NCBI GenBank assembly: GCA_007692755.1 | Contig: REBL01000112.1 | Coordinates: 52,353-116,352, forward strand | Length of the DNA: 64,000 bases | Source of the DNA: Nodularia sp. (in: cyanobacteria) | GTDB lineage: Bacteria; Cyanobacteriota; Cyanobacteriia; Cyanobacteriales; Nostocaceae | Direction of reading: 5' to 3' | Shown here: positions 25,190-34,320 of the stretch, piece by piece | Position numbering within the stretch: position 1 is the stretch's first letter | Layout: every line of letters starts with the position of its first letter | The notes under the pieces: model-generated | What the model saw: the letters and a program-made list of their open reading frames with translations, nothing else | Databases searched by the model: none | What the model was told of the DNA's origin: nothing | Program-made: the position numbers and the translations under genes

Positions 25190-26686
25190 ATGAAATATTC
25201 CTTAGCTGCAAATGCGGCTCAAGCCCGTCAAACAAAGCAACAATTTGCGAAACCAGAAGACCAACTGTCTTATGAAGTGGGTAAGGCTGTACAGGAATTA
25301 CCGCCGCTATATACCAGAGTTTTAGCAGGAACACTCAGCTTAATCGTATTTGGGGCGATCGCTTGGGCTAATTTCTCTGAAATAGATGAAGTCGCGGTTG
25401 CACCAGGAGAATTAATCGCCTCTACACAAGTGCGACCAGTGACATCCTTGGGCGGTGGTTATATTGTGGATGTGAAAGTAGAAGAAGGCGATCATGTCAC
25501 TAAAGATCAAGTTTTAATTCAACGCGACACAGACTTGAAGCAAACAGATGTGACTCGTCTGGCTCAATCTGCCAAATTAATCACCGAAGACTTACAGCGT
25601 TTAGAAGCAGAACGCATTGGAACTACAACCACTGGGACAAAACTACAAGATGAACTTTTAGAATCGCGCCTCTCAGATTACCAAGCCCGTCAAGAGGTAG
25701 GGGAAGCAGAAGCAAATCGCCAACTAGCAATTATTGAACAAGTAAAACAACGCCAGCAAAGGTTGCAAGAAAACCTCGTAAATGCTCAAACCAGCTTTGA
25801 AAATGCCCAAGCGAATGTAGCCAACGCCGAAAATGTGGTTGTAGAAGTTGCCAAAAATATTGCGATCGCCCAACAAAGAGAAGAAAATCTTAGTACCCTG
25901 ATTGCTCCAGGTGCATTACCGAGAATTGATTACCTAGAAGCGCAAGAAAGATTAAATCGCGCCAACACCGAAATGACTAGAGCCAAAGATGAGGTCATTA
26001 ACGCCAAAAATAGAGTAACAGAGTCTCAAGACAGAATAGCATCCTTAAAACGAGAAATTGCTGCCCAAGACCAAGAAATTCGCCAAGCCGAACAAGCCTA
26101 TCAAGGAGTTCGCAAGCAGACGCAGCGTTTAACATCTGAGCGCCAAAGCGAGATTTTAACCCAGATAAAACAGCGCCAAGAAGAACTGACCAATCTCAAC
26201 GGTCAACTAGAACAAGCCAGAAAACAGCAAGCCGGGGAAACAATCACAGCCCCAGTCGCCGGGACAATTTACAAAATTAAAGCCACCCAAGGCCCAGTAC
26301 AAGCCGGTGAAGAATTGCTATCAATTTTGCCTGCGGGAGAAGAAATATTATTAGAAGTGAAAGTCCTCAACCGGGATATTGGGTTTATTCGTCAAGGGAT
26401 GACAGCAAAAGTAAAAATGGCCACCTTTCCCTTTCAAGAATTTGGCACCGTTGAGGGTAAAGTTGTGCAAATTAGTCCTAATGCAGTTGTAGACCAAGAA
26501 TTAGGTTTAGTTTTCCCCACCAGAATCCAGCTAAGTCAACACTCAGTTAATGTCCGGGGAGAAGAAGTTGCATTTACTCCCGGAATGTCAGCCAACGGTG
26601 AAATTGTCACGCGTCAAAAGTCAATTTTAACTTTCATCATTGAGCCTGTAACTCGTAGATTTAGCGAAGCATTTTCAGTCAGGTAA
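25190..26686 (+). CDS. HlyD-family membrane fusion protein (type I secretion)
   Basis: A 498-aa periplasmic adaptor. A transmembrane segment lies near residues 42-62 (VLAGTLSLIVFGAIAWANF), followed by a lipoyl-type half (VDVKVEEGDHVTKDQVLI). A long alpha-helical coiled-coil of about 200 residues is rich in Gln/Glu/Ala. The second lipoyl half (ETITAPVAGTIYKIKA) and the beta-barrel domain come last. It links an inner-membrane ABC exporter to a TolC-like outer-membrane channel. The likely partner ABC exporter is encoded at 28841-31495 on the other strand. Confidence 0.92.
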   Translation: MKYSLAANAAQARQTKQQFAKPEDQLSYEVGKAVQELPPLYTRVLAGTLSLIVFGAIAWANFSEIDEVAVAPGELIASTQVRPVTSLGGGYIVDVKVEEGDHVTKDQVLIQRDTDLKQTDVTRLAQSAKLITEDLQRLEAERIGTTTTGTKLQDELLESRLSDYQARQEVGEAEANRQLAIIEQVKQRQQRLQENLVNAQTSFENAQANVANAENVVVEVAKNIAIAQQREENLSTLIAPGALPRIDYLEAQERLNRANTEMTRAKDEVINAKNRVTESQDRIASLKREIAAQDQEIRQAEQAYQGVRKQTQRLTSERQSEILTQIKQRQEELTNLNGQLEQARKQQAGETITAPVAGTIYKIKATQGPVQAGEELLSILPAGEEILLEVKVLNRDIGFIRQGMTAKVKMATFPFQEFGTVEGKVVQISPNAVVDQELGLVFPTRIQLSQHSVNVRGEEVAFTPGMSANGEIVTRQKSILTFIIEPVTRRFSEAFSVR

Positions 26687-26695
26687 TTGATAAAC

Positions 26696-26724
26696 CTTGT
26701 GGGGTGGGCATCTTGCCCGCCCTA
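26696..26724. repeat. Dispersed extragenic palindrome (GGGCATCTTGCCC)
   Basis: The clearest copy of the CTTGTGGGGT-GGGCATCTTGCCCGCCC family, directly after the HlyD stop. The core palindrome GGGCA-tct-TGCCC can form a 5-bp hairpin. It has no T run. Confidence 0.8.
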
Positions 26725-26760
26725 GTAGTTTATCAAATTTATTTTGACGGATGAAGGAAC

Positions 26761-26804
26761 GTTCGCGTAGCGTTCGCGTAGCGTGCGCGTAGCGTGCGCG
26801 TAGC
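26761..26804. repeat. Four tandem 11-bp units (GTTCGCGTAGC)
   Basis: Two copies of GTTCGCGTAGC followed by two of GTGCGCGTAGC, exactly in tandem, with GCATACC next. The GCGTAGCG core is also scattered elsewhere (near 1400-1415, 26830-26850, 54476-54490 and 63480). The 368-bp gap 26687-27054 that holds this array has no gene. Confidence 0.85.
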
Positions 26805-27054
26805 GCATACCACCAAGGACACAAAGAGCGCGTTGGCGTAGCCTCCCGTAGGGAAAGGAAGAAGGAAATAAGAAAAATTGAAAGATTTATTTACCCGTCA
26901 TTTTTGAGTTGACAGACTACTAGTTTCCCTCAATGTTGTATGTACTGGAGTTTAGACGCATTTAAATTTTTCAAGTGAAAACCTCACAGCAAGGCTTTCA
27001 GACTGCGAAAAGTACAATTTAGATGCGCGACAACTTATTCAATGCTCTTGGAAA

Positions 27055-28539
27055 TCAGAAACCAGGGAGAAATTTTCTAAATTCTTCTATCTGCTGCTGC
27101 AATTGATTGAGAATTTTAGCGATATCTGTGACATCGTTGTTATTTGTCTCAATCTCATCCGCATTGAAGATGTCATTAGTGATGCTGCTTACAGAGTTTA
27201 GAGTCCTATTGTAATACCGGAACCGGGTCATGCTTCCTAAATTCATTGATGAGCCGATACTGGCAAATGAAGACGTGGGAGGCGGGTTAGAAATTTCCGT
27301 ATTGCTATCAGTGGAATTTATCACTGGAAATTCAGAGTTAATCGTAGCAGTTGATGTACTATTGCCTACCATCTCTGCAATCACCTGAGAAATTCCAGAA
27401 CTGATATTGAGCAAATTAGAAGCTGCTGGTGTACTATTTCCAGCTGTTTCTATCAGAATTTGCCGGATTTGAGCATCAGTTAAATTGGGATTAGCACTCA
27501 GCATTAAAGCCACTACACCAGCCACGTGGGGAGTAGCCATAGAAGTGCCATTATATTTAGCATACTGATTACCAGGAACCGAAGAATAAATCCCGACTCC
27601 TGGGGCGGTAACATAAGAAAGGGAATTAAACCCGGCTCGGTTAGAGAAGTTAGCCATTTGATTGTTGCTATCAACTGCCCCCACTGCCAATCCCCATTCC
27701 CTGGCATAGCTAGCCGGATAGCTGGTAAATGGGTAGCCATTATTACCTGCTGCCATGACAACCACAGCCCCTTGATTACTCGCGTATTCAATTGCAGCTG
27801 CCAGAGTGGTGTTAGGCAAATTTCCACCCAGACTAAGATTAATCACATTAGCGCCATTATTCACAGCATAGTAAATTCCATCGGCGACAGAATTAGTATT
27901 GCCTGCTCCCTGGTCATTCAGCACTTTAACTGGCATAATCTTGGCATCATAGGCAATACCCGTCACCCCAAAGCCATTATTTGCCCCAGCAATGGTTCCA
28001 GCTACGTGAGTACCGTGACCGTTTACGTCCATTACATTGTTGCTATTGTCAGCAAAACTCCAGCCTTTGGCATCATCAATATAGCCATTACCGTCATTAT
28101 CTATGCCATTACCAGGAATTTCTCCAGGATTAGTCCAGATATTATTGGTCAAATCTGCGTGGTTGTAGTCAACCCCACTATCTAACACAGCAATCACAAT
28201 TCCTTTACCTGTGTATCCCTGCGCCCAGGCGGCTGGGGCGTTAACTAAATCTGCTCCCCAATTATTACCACCAAGAGGAGGAACATCAGCAAAAGTATTC
28301 TTACCAGCAGCTCTTGCCACTGCTGCGCCGGCGTTAATTAAGCCATAGCCAGAAGTGAAATTATAGTTAGCAGTCCGGGCAGAAGTTGCAGTAATATCAC
28401 TGGCTGGATGAAAGCTACTACGACCACCGTTGACCGAACTATAGTCATTCTGGATTTGAAAAGTATCTACTGAGGAGATAGCGTTGAAATTTTGCCCGTT
28501 ATGAGGAAGCAAATTGTGACTAATATCATCAATGGGCAT
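27055..28539 (-). CDS. Subtilisin-like serine protease (S8 family)
   Basis: A 494-aa subtilase. The catalytic triad is Asp120 (VIAVLDSGVDYN), His175 (GHGTHVAGTIAG) and Ser333 (GTSMATPHVAG), with Asn266 of AAGNNG for the oxyanion hole. A calcium-binding-like NDGNGYIDD segment is present. There is no Sec signal peptide: the N-terminal ~95 residues contain GYGLINAGAAVARAAG, which is like the end of other subtilases. Its position beside the ABC exporter and PpiC genes suggests export by type I secretion. The C-terminal ~120 residues are Ser/Asn/Thr-rich with a short coiled end. Confidence 0.9.
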   Translation of the reverse strand: MPIDDISHNLLPHNGQNFNAISSVDTFQIQNDYSSVNGGRSSFHPASDITATSARTANYNFTSGYGLINAGAAVARAAGKNTFADVPPLGGNNWGADLVNAPAAWAQGYTGKGIVIAVLDSGVDYNHADLTNNIWTNPGEIPGNGIDNDGNGYIDDAKGWSFADNSNNVMDVNGHGTHVAGTIAGANNGFGVTGIAYDAKIMPVKVLNDQGAGNTNSVADGIYYAVNNGANVINLSLGGNLPNTTLAAAIEYASNQGAVVVMAAGNNGYPFTSYPASYAREWGLAVGAVDSNNQMANFSNRAGFNSLSYVTAPGVGIYSSVPGNQYAKYNGTSMATPHVAGVVALMLSANPNLTDAQIRQILIETAGNSTPAASNLLNISSGISQVIAEMVGNSTSTATINSEFPVINSTDSNTEISNPPPTSSFASIGSSMNLGSMTRFRYYNRTLNSVSSITNDIFNADEIETNNNDVTDIAKILNQLQQQIEEFRKFLPGF

Positions 28540-28840
28540 ATATATTTTCTCCTCAAACAGGGTATTTATTTTGGCAAGCCTAACTGTTAAAACCTGTCTC
28601 CCAGATTTTAAAGGGTGATTTTATCCCCCATAATAAAAACTACTATGAAATGAAATAGTAAAATGACACTTTTTTGACCAAAAGACATAGTTAAAAAAAT
28701 GTAAGTTTCCGGAAACATCTTGGTGATTTATAGATGCATTCAGCAGTTTTTACTTAGTTTCTTTGTGCCTGGATGGTGCAACAATTAATTAACACGATGG
28801 CTGGCGTGGCGGAGCCATAGACACAAAGAAACAAAGAAGA
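28540..28840. other. Gap between protease and exporter genes
   Basis: About 300 bp on the leader side of the protease gene. I see no coding frame, including no small double-glycine precursor peptide. It has an AT-rich stretch and a short GC palindrome (GGCTGGCGTGGCGGAGCC) near 28800-28817. Confidence 0.5.
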
Positions 28841-31495
28841 CTAAATATTTGCTTGTTGCCGTTGATATAATGACCAGTACAAACCTTTTTGTTGTAACAA
28901 ATCTAAGTGAGTACCACGTTCAGCAATTACGCCTCGTTCTAAGACTAAAATCAAATCGGCACGTTTGAGAGGAGCGAAGCGGTGAGCAATTAGGAATACG
29001 GTGCGGTTAGCAGAAACCTTTTGTAAGTTTTGCAAAACTTGCTGTTCAGTTTCACTATCCAAGGCGCTGGTAGCTTCATCTAAAACTAAAATTGGTGCTT
29101 GGGAAAGAAATAATCTGGCTAAGGCTATGCGTTGTCTTTGTCCACCAGATAAAGCTGTTCCTCTTTCGCCGACGTTGGTTTCGTAACCGTAGGGTAATTG
29201 ACTAATAAAGTCATGGGCTACAGCTAGTCTGGCAGCTTCTACTACTTCCTCTGCTGCAATATCGGGATGACCGAGGGTGATATTTTCTAAAACGGTACCG
29301 TTAAATAAAAAGTCTTCTTGGAGAACTACGCTAATTTGTTGCCGCAGTGAGGCTAAATCAGCACTTTTAATATCAAATCCATCAATCAAGATTCGTCCTG
29401 ATTCAATTTGATAGAGGCGTTGTAACAGCTTGGAAAGGGTACTTTTACCAGAACCACTCCGGCCGACAATTCCGACAAATTGTCCTGGTTCTACGTTGAA
29501 AGAGATGCCTTTGAGGACGGGTTCAATGTGTGGTTGATAGCGGAAAAAGATTTGCTCGAAGGTGACTTGACCTTTCAGGGGTGGTAAAACTAAACCGGTT
29601 CCCAATTCGGCTTCTGGAGCGATGTTGAGAATATCACCAATCCGGTCTACGGAAAGTAAAACTTGTTGCAGAGTTTGCCATAGTTGCACTAGACGCAATA
29701 GTGGCCCGGTAACTCTCCCGGACAGCATTTGAAAGGCGACAAGCTGACCTATGGTTAAGTTTTGCTCGATGACTAATTTGGCACCAAACCAAAGAATCAG
29801 TAATGAGGAAAAATTGGTGAGAAAGTTACCAATATTACTGCTAATGTTAGAAGTGGTGGAAGCTTTAAAACCTGTACGCACAAAACGGGCAAATAATCCT
29901 TCCCAGCGATCGCGTGCTACTGTTTCAGCAGCATGGGCTTTGACTGAGTGAATCCCTGTGATCGTCTCGACGAGAAATGATTGACTATCGGCACTGCGAT
30001 TAAAGGTTTCGTTGAGCCAGTTACGCAGAATTGGTGTAGAAATAATTGTCAAAGCTGCAAATAACGGCAACACCGCCAAAGCCACAAAGGTGAGTTGGAC
30101 GTTGTAGTAAAACATCAATACCAAGTAGACTACAGCAAAGATACTGTCTAAAATTACAGTTAATGCTGTGCCTGTGAGAAACTGGCGGATTTGTTCTAGT
30201 TCTTGAACTCTGGCTATGGTGTCTCCCACACGTCGCGACTCAAAGTAAGCTAAAGGCAAACGCATGAGATGGCGGAATAGTTGTGCCGATAAGCTCAAAT
30301 CTAAACGGCGGGCGGTATGAGTAAAGATAAATAGCCGCAGAATGCCCAGTATAGATTCAAATGACGCTATCAATAACAGTGCGATCGCCATGACATCAAG
30401 AGTGGGCAAACTCTGCTGCACCATCACTTTGTCAATCACAACTTGAGTAATCAGTGGTGTCCCCAACCCCAGAAGTTGCAACGTAAAAGACGCTAGCAAT
30501 ACTTCTCCTAGCAGTTTCCGGTACTTCCAAACTGCTGGGGTGAACCAACCCAGATTAAATTGTTCTTGATTAGATACCAGTTCGGCTTGCCATAAACTAC
30601 CATCCCAGGCAGCCTCAACCACTGATTGAGGTAAACTCTCACAAGCGTAATCATCGTTGAGGGGATTAGCAATAATCAAGTTAGATCCTCTCATTCCATA
30701 GGCTACTACCCAGGAACATGGCGGTGATGAATCTAATTGCCATTGTAGTAAGGCTGGAAACGTTAACTGCCGCAAATCAGCCCAATTAACTTGTAATTTT
30801 CGCAACACCAAGCCTAACTTTTCCCCTGCTTCCACCAGATTTTTCGGGCGTTGTCCCCTGAGTTGGCGTTGCACCCATTCCAATTTCACCGGATGTTCTA
30901 AGTGTTGCGCCACCATTGTTAAGCAAGCAGCACCTGTATTCTGACTAGAAACGAAGGGATAACCCGATGTCACATGAGTCGAGGATGGAATGAGTTTTTG
31001 TACCTCCTTGATTTCCTGGGTTTCCTGTACCTCTCCCGTCTCCTTGTATTCGGTCGCAGTTAGCCAAAACTCATCTATTTGGGGAGTGGAAAATTCTGCC
31101 CACAGTGCTGTATGCCAACACACGACTACTACTTCTTTGCTAGCAGCTACGGCTTTACAATCCACAGCCAGCTGATATAAGTCGCCAAACCAATCCCCTG
31201 CTTGTAGGGCTAGCAATGGCTTACTTTCTCCTTCTTCCCGTAACCGGACTTTACCAGTAAAAATAAAACACTGATAACCGCCTGCTGCGGTTGACCAAAT
31301 TTTTTCTCCTAGACGATACTGACGGATTTCCGCCTGATTTTGCAATTGAAGTTGTTGTTCGGAAGTCAGCCAAGATAAGGGCGGTTGATTCCAGGGTATA
31401 GAAGCTAGGGCGTTTACTTGTAGAGATTGATTATCCAGAACTTTTAGCTCATTTGTAGTTTGACCGTCAGCTTTTGAATTTTCTCGACTAGCCAT
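28841..31495 (-). CDS. ABC exporter with cyclic-nucleotide-binding-like and degenerate C39 domains
   Basis: An 884-aa type I secretion ABC protein. It begins with a cNMP-binding-like domain (about 40-150), then a C39-like domain (about 180-300), an ABC transmembrane domain (about 330-600), and the ATPase with Walker A GRSGSGKST, signature LSGGQRQR and Walker B ILVLDEATSAL. In the C39-like region all three catalytic positions differ from active peptidases: Cys to Thr (NTGAACL), His to Ser (CSWVVAYG) and Asp to Asn (IIANPL). It should therefore transport without cleaving. Its start overlaps the ppiC gene by 52 bp. Confidence 0.93.
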   Translation of the reverse strand: MASRENSKADGQTTNELKVLDNQSLQVNALASIPWNQPPLSWLTSEQQLQLQNQAEIRQYRLGEKIWSTAAGGYQCFIFTGKVRLREEGESKPLLALQAGDWFGDLYQLAVDCKAVAASKEVVVVCWHTALWAEFSTPQIDEFWLTATEYKETGEVQETQEIKEVQKLIPSSTHVTSGYPFVSSQNTGAACLTMVAQHLEHPVKLEWVQRQLRGQRPKNLVEAGEKLGLVLRKLQVNWADLRQLTFPALLQWQLDSSPPCSWVVAYGMRGSNLIIANPLNDDYACESLPQSVVEAAWDGSLWQAELVSNQEQFNLGWFTPAVWKYRKLLGEVLLASFTLQLLGLGTPLITQVVIDKVMVQQSLPTLDVMAIALLLIASFESILGILRLFIFTHTARRLDLSLSAQLFRHLMRLPLAYFESRRVGDTIARVQELEQIRQFLTGTALTVILDSIFAVVYLVLMFYYNVQLTFVALAVLPLFAALTIISTPILRNWLNETFNRSADSQSFLVETITGIHSVKAHAAETVARDRWEGLFARFVRTGFKASTTSNISSNIGNFLTNFSSLLILWFGAKLVIEQNLTIGQLVAFQMLSGRVTGPLLRLVQLWQTLQQVLLSVDRIGDILNIAPEAELGTGLVLPPLKGQVTFEQIFFRYQPHIEPVLKGISFNVEPGQFVGIVGRSGSGKSTLSKLLQRLYQIESGRILIDGFDIKSADLASLRQQISVVLQEDFLFNGTVLENITLGHPDIAAEEVVEAARLAVAHDFISQLPYGYETNVGERGTALSGGQRQRIALARLFLSQAPILVLDEATSALDSETEQQVLQNLQKVSANRTVFLIAHRFAPLKRADLILVLERGVIAERGTHLDLLQQKGLYWSLYQRQQANI

Positions 31496-32202
31496 TTCTC
31501 AAATAATTCATTTTGTAGTGCTTGTTTAAGTTGCATATCTTCTAAAGACGCGGGCAAAAATTGTTCTAGTCGAAATAAGCCATAACGTCCCTCGATTTCT
31601 GTCGGACCAACAACTTGTCCAGGACTAGCTATATCAATAACTGCTCTCAATTGATCTGGCATTGTGCCTCGGCTGACTGGCCCCATCATGCCGTTGACCA
31701 TTCGATCCTCTGACAAGGAATATTCTCTGGCTAGTTGCTCAAAACTACCTCCTTCTTCAATTTGGGTTTGTAGTTCTTCAGCTATTTCTCGATTGTCAAC
31801 AACAATCCGGGAAACTATGACTCGATCTAGAAAAATTTTGCGTTCAATGAAGTATTCTGAGATTTTTGCTTCTGTAATCAGAACTTTCAGTTTTTCTAAT
31901 TTGAAACTAAAGGCAATTGATTCGTAAAAGCTAGCGTAATCTGTAACATTTTTCTGTAACCATTCTTGAAAAACTTGGGGGTCATTTAGTTGATTCTTGA
32001 GGCGGAAATCAATAATTGTCTGTTCTGTTAAAGCCGGGCTGATTTCGATGTCATCTCGCTCTTGGATTTCTTGTTGAATTACATAATGACGGAGAATGTC
32101 GCCAATGAAATGCGCTAATTTTCCAGAGGCTTGCAGATATTTTACAGCTTGGTTTATAAAAATTGGCTGGTCATTTACTGTCAAAAATGATGAAGATTCC
32201 AT
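31444..32202 (-). CDS. SurA/PpiC-type peptidylprolyl isomerase
   Basis: A 252-aa parvulin-type protein without a signal peptide. The rotamase domain is around residues 130-230 (ILRR-like VVDNREIAEELQTQIEEGGSFEQLAREYS, then MGPVSRGTMPDQLRAV). The N-terminal helical part resembles SurA. It is the first gene of the minus-strand exporter transcript and its end overlaps the exporter start by 52 bp. Cytoplasmic parvulins beside type I exporters are common in cyanobacteria and probably keep the cargo export-competent. Confidence 0.88.
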   Translation of the reverse strand: MESSSFLTVNDQPIFINQAVKYLQASGKLAHFIGDILRHYVIQQEIQERDDIEISPALTEQTIIDFRLKNQLNDPQVFQEWLQKNVTDYASFYESIAFSFKLEKLKVLITEAKISEYFIERKIFLDRVIVSRIVVDNREIAEELQTQIEEGGSFEQLAREYSLSEDRMVNGMMGPVSRGTMPDQLRAVIDIASPGQVVGPTEIEGRYGLFRLEQFLPASLEDMQLKQALQNELFEKWLVEKIQKLTVKLQMS

Positions 32203-32361
32203 GAACTAAACCGATAAAGAACAGCTAAAGTTTGATATATTACGGGATATATAATGACAACCTGAAAACCTAGACAATCAACTCTCTTGACCGTTGTATA
32301 GATACACGGAAATTACACCAAAAAAGTGTTGTGTAAATTTACTTGTATTTTTGGGAAAGAA

Positions 32362-33204
32362 TTAGGCAGGGAATGAAGAAATAATCATTGTCCAAATTAA
32401 GGCAATCAGGATTGCCGCGATCGCGCCGATAAATGTGTTGAAAATATTTACTACTTCATTAGTGAGCCACTCATATTTAGATTGCAATGTTGCGCCAATC
32501 ACACTTTCTAAATTGGTAGCGATAAATGCTGCTAATATGCACCAAGCTATTCCTAATAAATTTATCAAACCAACTGCCCAACCTACGCTAGCGATCGCAA
32601 TCGAAGCCACCACACCGGCTATTGTTCCCTCTAAACTGACAGCTCCCTCTGTACCACGAGATACAGGTTGTAGTGTAGTAATCAAAAAGGTGCGCTTACC
32701 GTAGGCTTTACCGACTTCGCTAGCAGTGGTATCCGAAAGCTTAGTACTAAAGCTCGCCACATAACCTAACAACAGTAGAAACTGGAGACTAGGTTCGCCG
32801 TTAGCGAAGTTTCCCGAAGGGTACGGGACTAGAGACTGGTTACTGGGTATAACTAATCCCGAATTGAGAATTCCTACTCCCAATGCACACAAAGCCCCAG
32901 TCAGAGCCGAACCCCAAACATTCTCCGGGCCTCTAGCTCCAGAACGCTTTTCAGCTATTCCTGCTGCTTCTTTCTCTGCCATACCAATACGTGTTACACC
33001 AGAACCAACGAAAAAATAGAACCCTACCACTAGATATCCTGGCCAACCGAGAGTTACCCAAATAAGTACCCCCAGTAACCAGGCGTGAAATATTCCGGCT
33101 GGGGTGAGTAGCTGTTTGGGAGCAATCCATACTAAACCCAATAAAATTGTGTTCAATCCTATTGCTACTAGCCAGGGATTTGTAGAGTCAATAAAAGATA
33201 ACAT
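32362..33204 (-). CDS. DUF92 membrane protein, VTE6-like (phytyl-phosphate kinase family)
   Basis: A 280-aa integral membrane protein with about seven hydrophobic segments. The family pattern GSGVTRIGMAEKEAAGIAEKRSGARGPENVWGSA and the loop TKLSDTTASEVGKAYGKRTFLITTLQPVSRGTEGAVSLEGT are those of DUF92/TIGR00297. The plant member VTE6 phosphorylates phytyl phosphate for tocopherol and phylloquinone synthesis, and the cyanobacterial homolog is thought to do the same. The function is from the family, not shown here. Confidence 0.87.
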   Translation of the reverse strand: MLSFIDSTNPWLVAIGLNTILLGLVWIAPKQLLTPAGIFHAWLLGVLIWVTLGWPGYLVVGFYFFVGSGVTRIGMAEKEAAGIAEKRSGARGPENVWGSALTGALCALGVGILNSGLVIPSNQSLVPYPSGNFANGEPSLQFLLLLGYVASFSTKLSDTTASEVGKAYGKRTFLITTLQPVSRGTEGAVSLEGTIAGVVASIAIASVGWAVGLINLLGIAWCILAAFIATNLESVIGATLQSKYEWLTNEVVNIFNTFIGAIAAILIALIWTMIISSFPA

Positions 33205-33888
33205 CAGTAATGAATTATGAGTAGTTTTGCCAGAATATCAACACAATAACCAATTTTAGAACTGGAATGTTGAATTTCTGCCACTACCGCATTCAAAAAA
33301 TGACTCGGTTCTATTCCTCTTACAGGACAATGAGAGCTGAAACAGGGAAAACAAGAAAAATAACCTTTCCCTACTTGTACAGATGCAACAGTTATCGACC
33401 GAATACCGAATTTAAATATGCGTTTTCGGTGAACCCTTGTAGAGACTTTGTATGCAACGTCTTTACATTCTTTTTCACCAGATGTCTAATTAACCGTGCC
33501 TCTGCCCTACTCCACGCAAACATCGTTACAAGGATATAAGTTGAAATTATCTAAAACTGTATGCAAATTGACCGTACCAATTTTAGATTTTGGATTTTGG
33601 ATTTTGGATTGTTTTTTTTGGTTCGAGCTAGGCTTCTATGCCCGCTGACCATACTCACTCTGCTGCGTATACTTCGCTAACGTAAATTTAAGGCGTTGCG
33701 AAAATTAAGTATAAATTAGGTGTAGAGACGTTCCATGTCGAGTCTCTATAGGGTTTTGACATCATCAAAAATCTTGTTCATACTTCAGATCAGCAACGCC
33801 AAATTTAAACTCCAAAATTGTTTGACCGAAATCAGTCTTTGAGGACATAAATTTGTAGACAGCAGCAAATATTTGTATAACAATAGCT
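33205..33888. repeat. Repeat-filled intergenic region
   Basis: A 684-bp gap with several repeats. A reverse-oriented copy of the two-hairpin element is at 33405-33467. About four tandem copies of a TTTTGGA heptamer fall within 33582-33612. A hairpin GTAGAGACG / GTCTCTA lies near 33721-33750. No gene is supported; an apparent 90-aa frame at 33267-33539 runs across the repeats. The VOC gene promoter should lie near the right end. Confidence 0.65.
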
Positions 33889-34320
33889 ATGAGCCAAACT
33901 TTATTTCATCTAGCTTTTCCGGTAACTGACATTCCCCAAACCAAAGCATATTATGTCGATGCCCTTGGCTGCATCCCTGGGCGTGAAAATCCCCAAGCGC
34001 TGATTCTTAACCTTTACGGTCATCAGTTAGTAGCGCACGTCACCAAGGAAACCCTGTCACCCCAACGTACTATATATCCCAGACATTTTGGACTAATTTT
34101 TATTCAGGAGCATGACTGGGAAGAATTACTAGAAAAGGTACAGAAGCAAAATCTGGGTTTTCGGGAATCACCTAAAAACCGCTTTGTTGATTCTCCCTTG
34201 GAGCATCGCACTTTCTTTTTAGAAGATCCCTTTTACAACTTGATGGAGTTTAAATATTACCGCCACCCAGAAGCGATTTTTGGCAGTTATCAGTATAACC
34301 AAATTGGTGACCGGGCTTAA
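33889..34320 (+). CDS. VOC superfamily (glyoxalase/dioxygenase-like) protein
   Basis: A 143-aa protein with the paired beta-alpha-beta-beta-beta modules of the vicinal oxygen chelate fold: FHLAFPVTDIPQTKAYYVDALGC at the start and FFLEDPFYNLMEFKYY at the end (Glu metal ligand). His in FHLAFP and Glu in LMEFKYY are the likely metal ligands. The substrate is unknown. The last 71 bp overlap, antisense, the end of the lipase gene. Confidence 0.88.
   Translation: MSQTLFHLAFPVTDIPQTKAYYVDALGCIPGRENPQALILNLYGHQLVAHVTKETLSPQRTIYPRHFGLIFIQEHDWEELLEKVQKQNLGFRESPKNRFVDSPLEHRTFFLEDPFYNLMEFKYYRHPEAIFGSYQYNQIGDRA

Noticed and set aside
26696..26724. GGGCATCTTGCCC palindrome as an intrinsic terminator of the HlyD gene
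   Set aside because: It has no T run, a short stem, and recurs in non-terminal positions, so I list it as a repeat.
26761..26804. Tandem 11-bp units as a CRISPR array
   Set aside because: The units are directly joined without spacers; this is a simple tandem repeat.
27526..28185. A 219-aa plus-strand open frame antisense to the subtilase
   Set aside because: The minus-strand frame carries the complete catalytic triad of a subtilase; the antisense frame is a codon-bias shadow without known motifs.
28540..28840. A double-glycine leader peptide gene as cargo for the C39-ABC exporter
   Set aside because: I searched the gap for a short frame with a GG motif and found none; the C39-like domain also lacks its catalytic residues.
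33267..33539. A 90-aa plus-strand open frame in the gap right of the DUF92 gene
   Set aside because: It runs over the two-hairpin repeat copy, has no ribosome site and looks like translated non-coding DNA.
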